A DNA stretch of 64,000 nucleotides from Dissulfurimicrobium hydrothermale (GTDB lineage Bacteria > Desulfobacterota > Dissulfuribacteria > Dissulfuribacterales > Sh68). Shown in pieces: positions 34,846-43,992 of the stretch. Below the pieces are notes generated by a model. That model was not told the origin of the DNA, did no database searches, and saw only the letters and a list, made by a program, of their open reading frames with translations. Made by a program: the position numbers and the translations under genes. Position 1 is the stretch's first letter. The number at the start of each line of letters is the position of its first letter. The stretch spans positions 156,306 to 220,305 of the forward strand of contig NZ_CP085041.1 in the NCBI RefSeq assembly GCF_022026155.1. Direction: 5' to 3'.

Positions 34846-35805
34846 CTAGCCCATAACGAAATTGAAGAGATAGCCAACAATTATTATAGCCACGGCTGTT
34901 ATACCAAAAAATACGGCTAGAAGCTCCTTCTTTAGCACCTGGCTCAGGATCATGGCCTCAGGAAACGAAAGGGCGGTCACCGCCATCATAAAGGCAAGGG
35001 TGGTGCCGAGCGGCAGACCCTTGCTCATCAAGGCCTGGACTACTGGGATCACGCCTGCTGCATTGCTGTAAAGCGGAACGCCTATCAGGACCGCTATGGG
35101 CACGGCAAAGGGGTTGCCAGGCCCTGCGTATCTCAGCAGAAAATTTTCCGGCACATAGCCGTGGACAAATGCGCCTACGGCGATACCACCCAACACATAT
35201 GGCCAGATGCGTCGCAGGATGTCCTTTACATAACCCTTTGCGTATTCAAACCTGTCATGCCAGGTCATCTCAGGGACAGCCGCCTCGCCCATCCTTATCT
35301 GCCATACGTAGTCAGCGACGTATCTTTCCATGTTCAGCCTGCCGATGACAATACCAGCAACGATGGCCACTGCAAAGCCTGAAAAGAGATAAAGCGCCGC
35401 TACCTTCCAGCCGAAGAGACCGAAGAGCAGGACGAGCGCGACCTCGTTCACCATGGGAGACGAGATGAGGAAACTGAAGGTCACGCCCAGAGGGATGCCG
35501 GATTCGACAAAACCTATGAAGAGCGGGCAGGCCGAGCACGAGCAGAACGGCGTCACTACACCTAGCGCCGCGGCAAGTATGTGGCCGATTATCAGCCTTT
35601 TATTTCGCAGAAACCTCCTCGTCCTTTCAGGGGTAAAGAAGCTCCTGACAATGGAGACGAAAAAGATGATCACGGTCAGGAGGAAAAATATCTTGGTCGT
35701 GTCCTCGATAAAAAAATGCAGGGCCTCAGTAAGATGCGCCCCAGGATTGAGGCTCAGCCAACGGTAGGTAATGAGATCGGCAAGCAATGTAAATATCTTC
35801 AGCAT
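34846..35805 (-). CDS. ArsP/SO_0444-type permease
   Basis: This 319-residue protein has about eight membrane helices. The family hallmark TPFCSCSACPLFIGFVESG (paired Cys in a helix) is followed by SFLISSPMVNEVALVLLFG. PF03773 members include ArsP, an exporter of trivalent organoarsenicals, and proteins linked to copper or zinc efflux. It overlaps the arsC gene by 7 bases, which favours arsenic. Location in the inner membrane. Confidence 0.87.
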   Translation of the reverse strand: MLKIFTLLADLITYRWLSLNPGAHLTEALHFFIEDTTKIFFLLTVIIFFVSIVRSFFTPERTRRFLRNKRLIIGHILAAALGVVTPFCSCSACPLFIGFVESGIPLGVTFSFLISSPMVNEVALVLLFGLFGWKVAALYLFSGFAVAIVAGIVIGRLNMERYVADYVWQIRMGEAAVPEMTWHDRFEYAKGYVKDILRRIWPYVLGGIAVGAFVHGYVPENFLLRYAGPGNPFAVPIAVLIGVPLYSNAAGVIPVVQALMSKGLPLGTTLAFMMAVTALSFPEAMILSQVLKKELLAVFFGITAVAIIIVGYLFNFVMG

Positions 35806-36233
35806 GACGCCTCCTTAAGACCAAGCCTTTCCCTGACAAACGGGACGAGCTTTTCAAACATCTCGTCCCTTAATCGTCTGAAGGCGACAAGCCTCTCTTT
35901 CTCGCTGCCTTGCGCCTCTGTTGGGTCGTCAAAGCCAAAATGGACCCGCGGCCCCTGATCAGGTATAAACGGGCAGGTCTCGGCAGCCCCGCCGCACAGC
36001 GTGACCACTAGATCAAAGCGCTGGCCGCTGAATTCATCTATGTATTTTGATCGGTTTCGAGAGATATCGATCCCGATCTCGCCCATCACGCTGACTGCAA
36101 GCGGATGGACGCCGGCAGGGCTCGTCCCTGCTGAAAAGGCCTTGACCAGGCCTTTAAGGGCCTGGTTTATGATGCCTTCAGCCATCTGACTCCGGCAGGA
36201 GTTTTGAGTACATAGAAAAAGGATGTGCTTCAT
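35799..36233 (-). CDS. arsC: Arsenate reductase, LMW-phosphatase fold
   Basis: This 144-residue protein has the P-loop CTQNSCRSQ (C-x5-R), and the second redox pair in TLCGGAAETCP, as in thioredoxin-coupled ArsC. It reduces arsenate to arsenite. First gene of the four-gene minus-strand set (arsC, permease, BFD-like, thioredoxin). No arsR is visible beside it, so control is unknown. Confidence 0.92.
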   Translation of the reverse strand: MKHILFLCTQNSCRSQMAEGIINQALKGLVKAFSAGTSPAGVHPLAVSVMGEIGIDISRNRSKYIDEFSGQRFDLVVTLCGGAAETCPFIPDQGPRVHFGFDDPTEAQGSEKERLVAFRRLRDEMFEKLVPFVRERLGLKEASC

Positions 36234-36372
36234 CAGGGTCTCTGTCGAATCTTTTTTAAGATATTAAATAAAAATTTTTATATATAATGTCAAGACAACA
36301 TACGACGGGCAAGAAAAAATTTTCTTGCCGGAAGATAAAAATCCCCATAATCTATCTATAGACAAACATTTT

Positions 36373-36528
36373 TGATGATCTCGTAAAAAATCATTATATG
36401 AGATGGCTAAGCAAAAATCGTAAATGCAAGGTGCGCAGATCCTGGAGAATGAGGCATACTCCCTGTACGCCGCAGTGACGACGGATGCAGCGCAACACAG
36501 CGGTTGGCGACCTTTTGCGACACCATCA
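36373..36528. repeat. MITE-like repeat element (complete copy)
   Basis: A 156-base non-coding element bounded by inverted repeats: TGATGATCTCGTAAAA at 36373-36388 and, inverted, TTTTGCGACACCATCA at 36513-36528 (13 of 16 positions). The left half (36372-36438) matches the region 47500-47567 in inverse orientation over about 65 bases. Short length, terminal repeats and lack of a gene suggest a non-autonomous mobile element or an REP-like repeat. The rest of the gap 36234-36622 has no gene. Confidence 0.72.
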
Positions 36529-36622
36529 CTTTTTGTCATAAAAGATTTTTTAAGGCCACTGAAAAAGGTCAAAGACATAGACACGGTCCATCAGACCGGC
36601 CTTGAATGAAAGGAGTTAAACC

Positions 36623-37372
36623 ATGAAAGCCAATACGGTAGCTGCTGCAAAAGGCGCAGCGTGGTACATCGGCGGATGGAAGATCGTGAGGCCCAGGCTT
36701 GGTATGTGGATATTGCTGTGTCTGGCGTACTGGCTTATCGGCATATTCTTGCACATCCTCCCGTTCTTGGGGTGGCTTGCCTTCTCCCTTCTCATGCCAG
36801 GCATTACAGGCGGACTATTTAAGGCCGCCCACGACTGGGAAACTGGCAGGGAACCCTCTTTTGAACACCTTATCGCGGCCTTTAAAGACCCTGTAATCCG
36901 CAACAATGTCATTATCCTCGGCGCTGTCGGCATCGGCTTCAACATCCTGAGCGCTGCGTTGATATTCATTACCATAGGCGGGCTTGGGATGCACATGCTC
37001 ATGCACAGGGCATATCTAGGTCTCTACTCCGTCGTCCATCTTGCCGTAGGGGCGGTCTTTGTCTCTATTCTACTGCTCATACTAGCGCTCCTGTTCGCCT
37101 CAGCCATGCTGTATGCCATCCCACTTGTCATGCTCACAGGGACAGGACCCATGGAGGCCATGAAACTCAGCATCGAGGCATGCATGAAAAACGTCTTGTC
37201 AATGACCGTCTATGGGTTAATTTATCTGCTTTTGGGCATCCTGACCGTATTCACCCTCGGCCTCGGGTTGATCATGCTCATGCCCATCACCATAACATCA
37301 ATCTATGCAAGTTTTAAGGATATCTTTTCTGAAGAGACAAGACCCCAACATATGCCTGCCGGCGCCGCCTAA
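36623..37372 (+). CDS. BPSS1780-like membrane protein
   Basis: This 249-residue protein has five to six membrane helices and the pattern GWKIVRPRLGMWILLCLAYW, then PGITGGLFKAAHDWETGREP. It follows AAAGGAG. The family (BPSS1780/DUF2189-like) is widespread and of unknown function. It stands alone between the MITE-like repeat and the peptidase gene. Confidence 0.7.
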   Translation: MKANTVAAAKGAAWYIGGWKIVRPRLGMWILLCLAYWLIGIFLHILPFLGWLAFSLLMPGITGGLFKAAHDWETGREPSFEHLIAAFKDPVIRNNVIILGAVGIGFNILSAALIFITIGGLGMHMLMHRAYLGLYSVVHLAVGAVFVSILLLILALLFASAMLYAIPLVMLTGTGPMEAMKLSIEACMKNVLSMTVYGLIYLLLGILTVFTLGLGLIMLMPITITSIYASFKDIFSEETRPQHMPAGAA

Positions 37373-37442
37373 AAAAACTGTTTCCCGCACACCGGCCATG
37401 TGCTATCCTCGCCTTCTTAAGAGACAATGGAGGTGAGAAGGC

Positions 37443-38555
37443 ATGGAAAAACAAGTAGCCATTTATAGGACACCTTTGAAACGTCTGATGAGGATCAGGG
37501 CGGTCCTGAGGGCGCGGGTACTAGACGCCTTCCTGGTCACATCCCCGGAAAACCGCCGTTATTTGAGTGGATTTACAGCGGAAGACGCTGCAATAAACGA
37601 ATCGTCGGGTGCACTCTTTATTACGCCCGCTGAGGCCGTAGTGCTTACCGACGGCCGCTATGGGGCCCAGGCGGGGCTTGATTGCCCTGGCTGGCGGGTG
37701 TTTATATATCAAAAAGGCCTTAAAGAGGCCGTTAAGAGGTTGACTGACGGGACCAAGGTCAAGAGGGTTGCCTACGAACCTGAATATATTACCTGTGCAG
37801 GCCTCGACTCCTTAAAAAAGACCTGCCCACAAATCGACTTTGTACCTCTTCAAGGCAGGATAGAGACGATGCGGGCTGTTAAATCGCCGGAAGAGCTTGG
37901 GTTCATAAAGGCGGCGATCTCTGCGGCTGAAGATGTATTTGAAGAGATTTCCAGCTCCATACGCCCGGGCATGACCGAAAAAGAAATCGCCTTGCGCATT
38001 GTTGAAGGCCTTTCAAGGCGTGCAGACGGCCCGTCATTCCCCCCGATCGTGGCCTCCGGCCCGAACGGGGCGCTTCCACATGCAATCCCTGCAGAAAGAC
38101 CGATACGCGAAGGCGAGCCCATTATTATAGACATGGGGGCGAGGCTAGACGGTTATTCATCCGACATGACACGGACGATATTTATCGGACAGCCACGGCC
38201 GCCCTTTAAAGAGATATACAAGATGGTGAGAAAGGCCCAGATAGCGGCACAAGACACGATCAGGGCGGGCATGGCGGCAAACGCGGTCGACAAGACGGCC
38301 CGCGACATAATAAATGCAGCAGGTTATGGCCAGATGTTCAACCATTCCCTCGGCCACGGCATAGGTCTTGCGGTCCATGAGGCCCCGGTCCTGTCACCGA
38401 GGGCCAAGAAGACCTTAAAACCTGGCATGGTGGTGACCATCGAACCGGGCATATACCTTCCAGGTCAAGGCGGGGTCAGGCTTGAAAACATGGTCTATGT
38501 AGAAGAGAGGGGCAGACTGGTCTTGAGCAGAGACGAATGGTTCTATGACTTTTAA
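37443..38555 (+). CDS. M24 (Xaa-Pro) aminopeptidase
   Basis: This 370-residue protein has a creatinase-like N-domain (VLRARVLDAFLVTSPENRRY) and an M24 catalytic domain with all metal ligands: IDMGARLDGYSSDMTRT (two Asp), FNHSLGHGIGLAVHE (His), TIEPGIYLPG (Glu) and GGVRLENMVYV (Glu). It removes N-terminal residues before proline. GAGGTGAGAAGGC precedes the ATG. The tatC gene follows after 20 bases, so the two may be cotranscribed. Confidence 0.93.
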   Translation: MEKQVAIYRTPLKRLMRIRAVLRARVLDAFLVTSPENRRYLSGFTAEDAAINESSGALFITPAEAVVLTDGRYGAQAGLDCPGWRVFIYQKGLKEAVKRLTDGTKVKRVAYEPEYITCAGLDSLKKTCPQIDFVPLQGRIETMRAVKSPEELGFIKAAISAAEDVFEEISSSIRPGMTEKEIALRIVEGLSRRADGPSFPPIVASGPNGALPHAIPAERPIREGEPIIIDMGARLDGYSSDMTRTIFIGQPRPPFKEIYKMVRKAQIAAQDTIRAGMAANAVDKTARDIINAAGYGQMFNHSLGHGIGLAVHEAPVLSPRAKKTLKPGMVVTIEPGIYLPGQGGVRLENMVYVEERGRLVLSRDEWFYDF

Positions 38556-38575
38556 TTCAAGACGCTAGATCGCAC

Positions 38576-39328
38576 ATGACCGACAAAGACCAGGGGCGAC
38601 ACAATCCATTTAAAGAATTGAGTCTTACCGAGCATCTCGCCGAGCTGAGACGCCGCATAGTAGTATCACTTATCGCCGTCGCTATATGTTCAACACTGTC
38701 TTACGCCTTCATAGAACCTATATTCGCCGTGCTTGCGAGGCCGATCGAGGCAGTGCTACCGCCAGGAACGTCACTTATATTCACCTCATACCCTGAAGCG
38801 TTCTTTATATATATAAAGCTCGCCATCACGTGCGGCGTCTTCCTTGCAAGCCCGATTATTATCTATGAGATATGGGCATTCGTGGTCCCAGGTCTCTATG
38901 AACATGAAAAACGCCTCGCTCTGCCATTCGTCCTCCTCTCAACCGCATTCTTTGTTGGAGGGGGGCTGTTCGGCTACTTTGTGGCCTTCCCGACGGCCTT
39001 CAAGTTTCTGGCAAGCTACGGCAATAAGTACCTGCGTCTCATGCCCAATGTAAGCGAGTACTTCAGCCTTACGATCCATCTGCTCATAGGCTTCGGGATC
39101 GCCTTTGAACTGCCCGTCTTTATAGCCCTCCTAGGGGTTGTCGGCATAATAGATGCAAAAATGCTCCAAAGAAACCGCAAGTACGCTATTCTCATAAACT
39201 TCATCCTGGCGGCCGTTCTCACCCCGACACCAGATATATTGAACCAATTTATGCTCGCCGTCCCGCTCATGCTGCTCTACGAGATAAGCATCGTCCTTGT
39301 CTGGCTCATAGGCAAAAGGGGGCGTTAG
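38576..39328 (+). CDS. tatC: Twin-arginine translocase subunit TatC
   Basis: This 250-residue protein has six membrane helices and the conserved N-terminus LTEHLAELRRRI, the FxxxxxP loop TSYPEAFFIYIKLAI, and FELPVFIALLGVVGIIDAKM. TatC recognises twin-arginine signals. DsrO, encoded at 53150-53947, begins with DRREFIKIAG, a twin-arginine-like signal, and should be a client. tatA/tatB are not in the window. Confidence 0.95.
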   Translation: MTDKDQGRHNPFKELSLTEHLAELRRRIVVSLIAVAICSTLSYAFIEPIFAVLARPIEAVLPPGTSLIFTSYPEAFFIYIKLAITCGVFLASPIIIYEIWAFVVPGLYEHEKRLALPFVLLSTAFFVGGGLFGYFVAFPTAFKFLASYGNKYLRLMPNVSEYFSLTIHLLIGFGIAFELPVFIALLGVVGIIDAKMLQRNRKYAILINFILAAVLTPTPDILNQFMLAVPLMLLYEISIVLVWLIGKRGR

Positions 39329-40203
39329 TCCCGCCTCATCCGTGGGTCCAGCGCATCCCTCAGCCCTTCGCCCAAGAGATTAAATCCAAGGACCGTGATT
39401 AAAATGGCAAGGCCTGGAAATACCGAAAGCCACCAGGCCACATCAAGGTTGTCCTTGCCCTCCGCCAGCATGTTGCCCCAACTGGGTGTAGGCGGCTGTA
39501 CCCCTATACCGAGAAAACTGAGCGCGCTCTCCGTTAAGATAGCCCCACCGATTCCAAGGGTGGCCGAGACAAGTATCGGGGCTATGGCGTTCGGGAGTAT
39601 GTGCGAAAAGACTATCCTCATATCTGATGCCCCGGAGAGTCTGGCTGCAAGTACAAAATCGCGCTCTTTAAGCGACAGGAACTCCGCCCGCACGAGACGC
39701 GCGACGCCCATCCACCCGGTCAAGCCTATTACAGCCATTATATTGAAAATAGATGGCTCAAGAAAGGCTATCACGGCCATTATTAGAAATATCGCCGGGA
39801 AACAGAGCATTATATCCACAAGGCGCATGATAACTACATCGATCAGCCCGCCATAATAACCTGATAACGCCCCAAGGGCCACTCCGATGAGGGTTGAAAG
39901 CCCTACGGCCACAATGCCGACGACAAGCGATATCCTGGCGCCATAGATCAACCTCGAAAGACAATCGCGCCCGAGGGTATCCGTACCAAGAAGATGCGCC
40001 CTTGAAGGCGGCTCAAGTATGTGCCAGGTGTCTATGGCCTGGGGGTCATAAGGAGATATGACAGAGGAAAAGACAGCTGTGACTGCAAGACATCCAATGA
40101 TCAGGAGACCGGCCACAGCAAGGGGATTTCTAAAAAAACTGGCCCATAAACCGCGCCTGACGCTGGATGCCTTGCTTTTTGCAGCCCTATCCGCCATGCG
40201 CAC
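39325..40203 (-). CDS. Peptide-type ABC transporter, permease 2 (DppC/OppC-like)
   Basis: This is a 292-residue membrane protein. An N-terminal helix is followed by the BPD_transp_1 domain with the EAA loop (EFLSLKERDFVLAARLSGAS, then ILPNAIAPILV). The DppC/OppC-specific LLGTDTLGRDCLSRLIYGAR lies near residue 75. It overlaps the partner permease by 17 bases and ends four bases inside tatC, on the opposite strand. No ATPase genes are adjacent, which is unusual for the system. Confidence 0.92.
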   Translation of the reverse strand: MRMADRAAKSKASSVRRGLWASFFRNPLAVAGLLIIGCLAVTAVFSSVISPYDPQAIDTWHILEPPSRAHLLGTDTLGRDCLSRLIYGARISLVVGIVAVGLSTLIGVALGALSGYYGGLIDVVIMRLVDIMLCFPAIFLIMAVIAFLEPSIFNIMAVIGLTGWMGVARLVRAEFLSLKERDFVLAARLSGASDMRIVFSHILPNAIAPILVSATLGIGGAILTESALSFLGIGVQPPTPSWGNMLAEGKDNLDVAWWLSVFPGLAILITVLGFNLLGEGLRDALDPRMRRD

Positions 40204-41182
40204 CGGTCCTTATCCTCGGGTCGGCAAGGCCATAGCCTATATCTGCAAGGAGATTCCCAATGAGCGTAAGGATGGAGACTATCACGAGGTTCCCCATTAG
40301 AACCGGGTAATCTCTGGACATGACGCTCGCCCACATGAGCTGACCTATGCCTGGAATGGCGAATATGGACTCAAAGATGACACTTCCACCGATAAGCCCC
40401 GGAAGCGACAACCCAAGTATGGTGATCAAGGGCAACAGCGCATTTCTCAAGGCATGCCGATAGATGACCGTCCTTTCTGGCAGGCCTTTTGCCCTTGCCG
40501 TCATGATGTAGTCCTGCCTCAGGACCTCGAGCATGGAAGAACGCACGTAACGCGAGATACCTGCGAGCCCGCCAAGGGCCGAGACCAGCACCGGCAGAAA
40601 GAGATGCCGCGACCAGTCGACGACCTTTTCAAGGATAGTCATATCCTGATAACCCATAAGGCTGTGAAGGCCGGAGATCGGCAGCCAACCCAACTCCACG
40701 CCGAAACACAACATCATGAGCAGGGCCACCCAGAAAGACGGGGCTGCATAAAACAAGAATATGACGACGGTCGTCACTTTGTCGAAGGTCCCGCCCTGCC
40801 TCACGGCCGAAGCCACGCCAAGCGGGATGGCGACAAGCAGGATGAGTCCGAGGGAGAGGGTGTTTATAAGTATCGTCACCGGCAGCCTTTCTTTTATCTT
40901 CTGCCACACAGGCGCCCGATCCGGCGCAAACGACCTCCCAAGATCGAGATGGGCGAGTCCGTTGAGCCAGCGCCAGTACTGGACGTATATGGGCTTATCG
41001 AGGCCGTACTGAACCCTCAGTCTCTCCCGCATCTCCGGGGTCATCTTGGGGTTGAGATCGGCCTGTACACCTATAGGCTCTCCTGGGGCAAGGTGCATGA
41101 CGATGAACGAAATGACCGTTATCCCGAAAAACGTCGGGACCAGCACAGCCAACCTCTTGATCAAGTATTTCACAACTGCCAT
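40187..41182 (-). CDS. Peptide-type ABC transporter, permease 1 (DppB/OppB-like)
   Basis: This 331-residue protein has the DppB N-terminus (YLIKRLAVLVPTFFGITVIS), about six helices and the EAA loop QDYIMTARAKGLPERTVIYR, then HALRNALLPLITILG. It forms the channel with the DppC-like protein. It lies between the binding-protein gene and the second permease. Confidence 0.93.
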   Translation of the reverse strand: MAVVKYLIKRLAVLVPTFFGITVISFIVMHLAPGEPIGVQADLNPKMTPEMRERLRVQYGLDKPIYVQYWRWLNGLAHLDLGRSFAPDRAPVWQKIKERLPVTILINTLSLGLILLVAIPLGVASAVRQGGTFDKVTTVVIFLFYAAPSFWVALLMMLCFGVELGWLPISGLHSLMGYQDMTILEKVVDWSRHLFLPVLVSALGGLAGISRYVRSSMLEVLRQDYIMTARAKGLPERTVIYRHALRNALLPLITILGLSLPGLIGGSVIFESIFAIPGIGQLMWASVMSRDYPVLMGNLVIVSILTLIGNLLADIGYGLADPRIRTGAHGG

Positions 41183-41198
41183 ATCATCATCCTCATGG

Positions 41199-42809
41199 CT
41201 ATCTGGTCATGTATATCTGCTCATTTTTCGGCACCCACCACCTGATGAAATTGTAACTTATGCCCGACGGCGACGGCTCGACCCCTTTGAACCTCTTACT
41301 GATAACAGGGAGGGCCATCGGCACGTACAAAAATACATACGGCTGATCGTCTGCCAGTATCTCCTGCACCCGATCATATATCTCTTTCCGCTTTTTTCTG
41401 TCAAATGTGCGGCGACCTTCAACGAGCAACCTGTCGAGCTCAGGGTTTTTATATCCGATGAAATTGAGCCCATTAGGCCCGGTCCTTGAGGAATGAAATA
41501 TATCATAGATGTCCGGATCCGGCCCGGTGGTCCATCCAAGGATGACGGCTTCAAAACGGCGTTTGTCTATAAAGTCGTTTATCAGGGCGGTCCATTCGAC
41601 AGACCTTATCTTCATCTCAATCCCTATCTGCCTAAGACGATATTGAATGATTTGGGCAGTGGCCTCGCGCACGCTGTTTCCCTGATTTGTCAAGACGGTA
41701 AAGGAAAACGGGCGGCCGTCCTTGTCAAGTATCCCGTCTCCATCCGTATCCCTCCACCCCGCCTCGGCCAAAAGCCTGCGGGCCTTTGCCGGGTTGTAAG
41801 GATAACGCCTGACATTCGGATTATAGAACCAGGCATCGGGCTTATAGGGGCCAGTTGCGGCAACCCCGTAACCCAAAAGCACCCCGCGGACCAGTTCATC
41901 CTTGTCTATGGCATATGCAATCGCCTGACGTACGCGTCTATCTTTAAACAACGGGGACCTCAGGTTGAAACCTAGATATGTATACGAAAAAGAAAGGTAT
42001 TTGTATTTGTTAAAATTATTTTTAAAAAACCCAGTATTGGTCTGCCTCTTGTACTGGATCGGGGAAAGATCCATCCAGTCAAGCCCGCCGCTTTTGAGCT
42101 CGAGGAACATGGTGGCCGGATCAGGGATTATGCGCATGAGATAGCGGTCCAAACACGGCCTGCCCTCAAAATAGTCAGGATTCGCCTCAAGGACTATCTT
42201 CTCTTGGGTCCTCCATTCCTTGAGCATGAATGGACCGGTCCCAACCGGCTTGCGCGCAAGTGGGCTCTTCGTGATGTCTTTGCCCTCCAAGAGGTGTTTC
42301 GGCAGCACCACTATATCGCCCCACGAGCTCAGGGCAGGCGCAAACGGTTCTTTATATGTGACACGGACGGTATAGGGATCAGGCGCCTCAATGGACTTCA
42401 CCTCCATGAAATCCCCTGCGTATGGGGTCGGTGTCTTGGGATCAGTTATCAGCTTGAATCCGAAGATCACGTCATCGGCGGTAAATGGAACGCCGTCCTG
42501 CCACTTCACGCCTTTTCTGAGGTGGAAGGTGATCACGAGACCATCATGCGAGATATCCCACGACTTGGCCAAATCGCCGACAAGGTTCAGGTTTTTATCG
42601 TATTTAACAAGCCCGTTATAGACAAAACCGGCTATCTCATGTGAGGTTGCATCTGAGGCAAGCATTGGGATAAGGGTCGAGGCATCCCCTATGGAACCGA
42701 CGACTATGGTATCCCCATAGTAGGGACACTTGTCCACGGCCAACGCATCCAGGCACATGACGACAATGAACAGGGCTGCAAGAAACAGCAATCCTGAAAG
42801 GCGTTTCAT
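41199..42809 (-). CDS. Peptide-type ABC transporter, substrate-binding protein
   Basis: From the ATG at 42809 (a longer frame to 42878 lacks a signal) this is a 536-residue SBP_bac_5 protein. A signal peptide (MKRLSGLLFLAALFIVVMCL, cut near ALA) precedes GDTIVVGSIGDASTLIPMLA. The conserved AKSWDISHDGLVITFHLRKG and WQDGVPFTADDVIF motifs are present. It captures peptides or nickel-like ligands in the periplasm. Which ligand cannot be told. First gene of a three-gene operon. Confidence 0.92.
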   Translation of the reverse strand: MKRLSGLLFLAALFIVVMCLDALAVDKCPYYGDTIVVGSIGDASTLIPMLASDATSHEIAGFVYNGLVKYDKNLNLVGDLAKSWDISHDGLVITFHLRKGVKWQDGVPFTADDVIFGFKLITDPKTPTPYAGDFMEVKSIEAPDPYTVRVTYKEPFAPALSSWGDIVVLPKHLLEGKDITKSPLARKPVGTGPFMLKEWRTQEKIVLEANPDYFEGRPCLDRYLMRIIPDPATMFLELKSGGLDWMDLSPIQYKRQTNTGFFKNNFNKYKYLSFSYTYLGFNLRSPLFKDRRVRQAIAYAIDKDELVRGVLLGYGVAATGPYKPDAWFYNPNVRRYPYNPAKARRLLAEAGWRDTDGDGILDKDGRPFSFTVLTNQGNSVREATAQIIQYRLRQIGIEMKIRSVEWTALINDFIDKRRFEAVILGWTTGPDPDIYDIFHSSRTGPNGLNFIGYKNPELDRLLVEGRRTFDRKKRKEIYDRVQEILADDQPYVFLYVPMALPVISKRFKGVEPSPSGISYNFIRWWVPKNEQIYMTR

Positions 42810-42825
42810 ATCCACCGCCCCATGG

Positions 42826-43692
42826 CTACAATCTCTTAAGTCTTGCCTTGAGCGCCTCCACACAATCGTACGGCACACACAACCCGCCCCTGCCTCTTCC
42901 TATGGCTATCTGGGGCTTAGCGCTCCCATGATAGTCGCTCCCGCCTGTAGCGACAAGCCCGTATTTGGAGGCGATTGCAAGGCATGTCTTTGTAAAATCC
43001 AAGGAATGTTCGCTGTAATAACACTCCATACCGTCCAGGCCTTTCGACGCCAAACGGCCTACCAGCGCATCAAACCCAGCTTCATCCTCACATGCAAGAC
43101 TTATGGGATGGGCGAGCACAGCAAGCCCACCGGCCGCATGGATGGCGTCCACGGCCTCTTTGGGCGACAGTATGGACTTAGGTACATAGGCAGACGCACC
43201 TTTTTTGAGAAATCTCGCAAAGGCCTCACCTGTCGAGCCTACATACCCATGTCTGACCATCGCCTTTGCGATATGCGGCCTTCCTATCTGACCGCCTCCT
43301 GACATATCCTCGAGCTCTTTCAGTGACAAAGGTTTGCCCATTTGGGCAAGGCGCTCAAGGATAAGTGGGTTACGTTTCGCTCTTGCCGCCTGGACCCTTT
43401 CAAGCACCTCGTTTAAGGAGGCTGAATCCGCATCGATATAATAGCCTAGCATATGCATATCGCCTTTAGCTATATTGGCATTGACGCTGAGCTCAACCCC
43501 CGGCAAGACCTCGATCCCTGCCTTATGGCCGGCCTCTATGGCGCTATCAAGTCCACTAACAGTATCGTGATCCGTAATGGCCACCGCCTTGAGTCCGGCC
43601 GCAGCCGCAAGACGTATAAGGTCTTCCGGCCTGTCAGAACCGTCCGACGCAGTAGTATGTGTATGAAGGTCGCAGCATCCGATTGCATCCAT
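42826..43692 (-). CDS. PHP-domain phosphoesterase (RNase AM/YciV-like)
   Basis: From the ATG at 43692, after GGGGGAG, this is a 288-residue protein. The PHP motifs are CDLHTHTTASDGSDRPEDL, VAITDHDTVSGL, VLPGVELSV, VLAHPIS and TGGSDYHG, all with metal-binding His/Asp/Glu. YciV-type members degrade 3',5'-nucleoside bisphosphate (pAp), which arises from PAPS after sulfate transfer. That gives a tentative link with the PAPS-using sulfotransferase here, though the enzyme also acts on RNA ends. Confidence 0.82.
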   Translation of the reverse strand: MDAIGCCDLHTHTTASDGSDRPEDLIRLAAAAGLKAVAITDHDTVSGLDSAIEAGHKAGIEVLPGVELSVNANIAKGDMHMLGYYIDADSASLNEVLERVQAARAKRNPLILERLAQMGKPLSLKELEDMSGGGQIGRPHIAKAMVRHGYVGSTGEAFARFLKKGASAYVPKSILSPKEAVDAIHAAGGLAVLAHPISLACEDEAGFDALVGRLASKGLDGMECYYSEHSLDFTKTCLAIASKYGLVATGGSDYHGSAKPQIAIGRGRGGLCVPYDCVEALKARLKRL

Positions 43693-43836
43693 TTTCTCCC
43701 CCATGTCTTTATCCAAAATGGTCATGATCAGACTGAATAGTCATTCGGCTAAAAGTTGTATTGAAATCGTCAAAAAATTTCTATGCAACCTTCTTTAAAA
43801 TACCACAAAAATCTTCATGCAGCCGCCTTTTTAGGG

Positions 43837-43906
43837 TTGACAAAAAATGCACAAAGATATTATAAGAATAAACTATGTAGAAAAGTATTTTACCGAATGA
43901 TCATTC
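43837..43906 (+). promoter_or_regulatory. dsrABD promoter and palindromic operator candidate
   Basis: TTGACA at 43837-43842 and TATAAG at 43861-43866 (18-base spacer) form a good sigma70-type promoter. About 28 bases after the -10 lies the perfect palindrome GAATGATCATTC (43895-43906). A related site, GAATAGTCATTC, is at 43735-43746. Similar GAAT...ATTC sites accompany the dsrM-operon promoter at 57624-57722. Position after the transcription start would suit a repressor. Confidence 0.6.
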
Positions 43907-43992
43907 ATTTTTTTTGAATCGCAGGGTTTTTAAGGAGATATCAAGCAGGTTAATTTTTGTTATATTATATTCCATCAAGGAGGGAGAATTAA

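Noticed and set aside
40454-41245. Plus-strand 263-codon frame over the DppB gene
   Set aside because: It lies entirely opposite a clear DppB-like gene and its translation is rich in R, H, P and D with no domain pattern.
42730-43302. Plus-strand 190-codon frame
   Set aside because: It is opposite the PHP and binding-protein genes and has no ribosome site or protein pattern.
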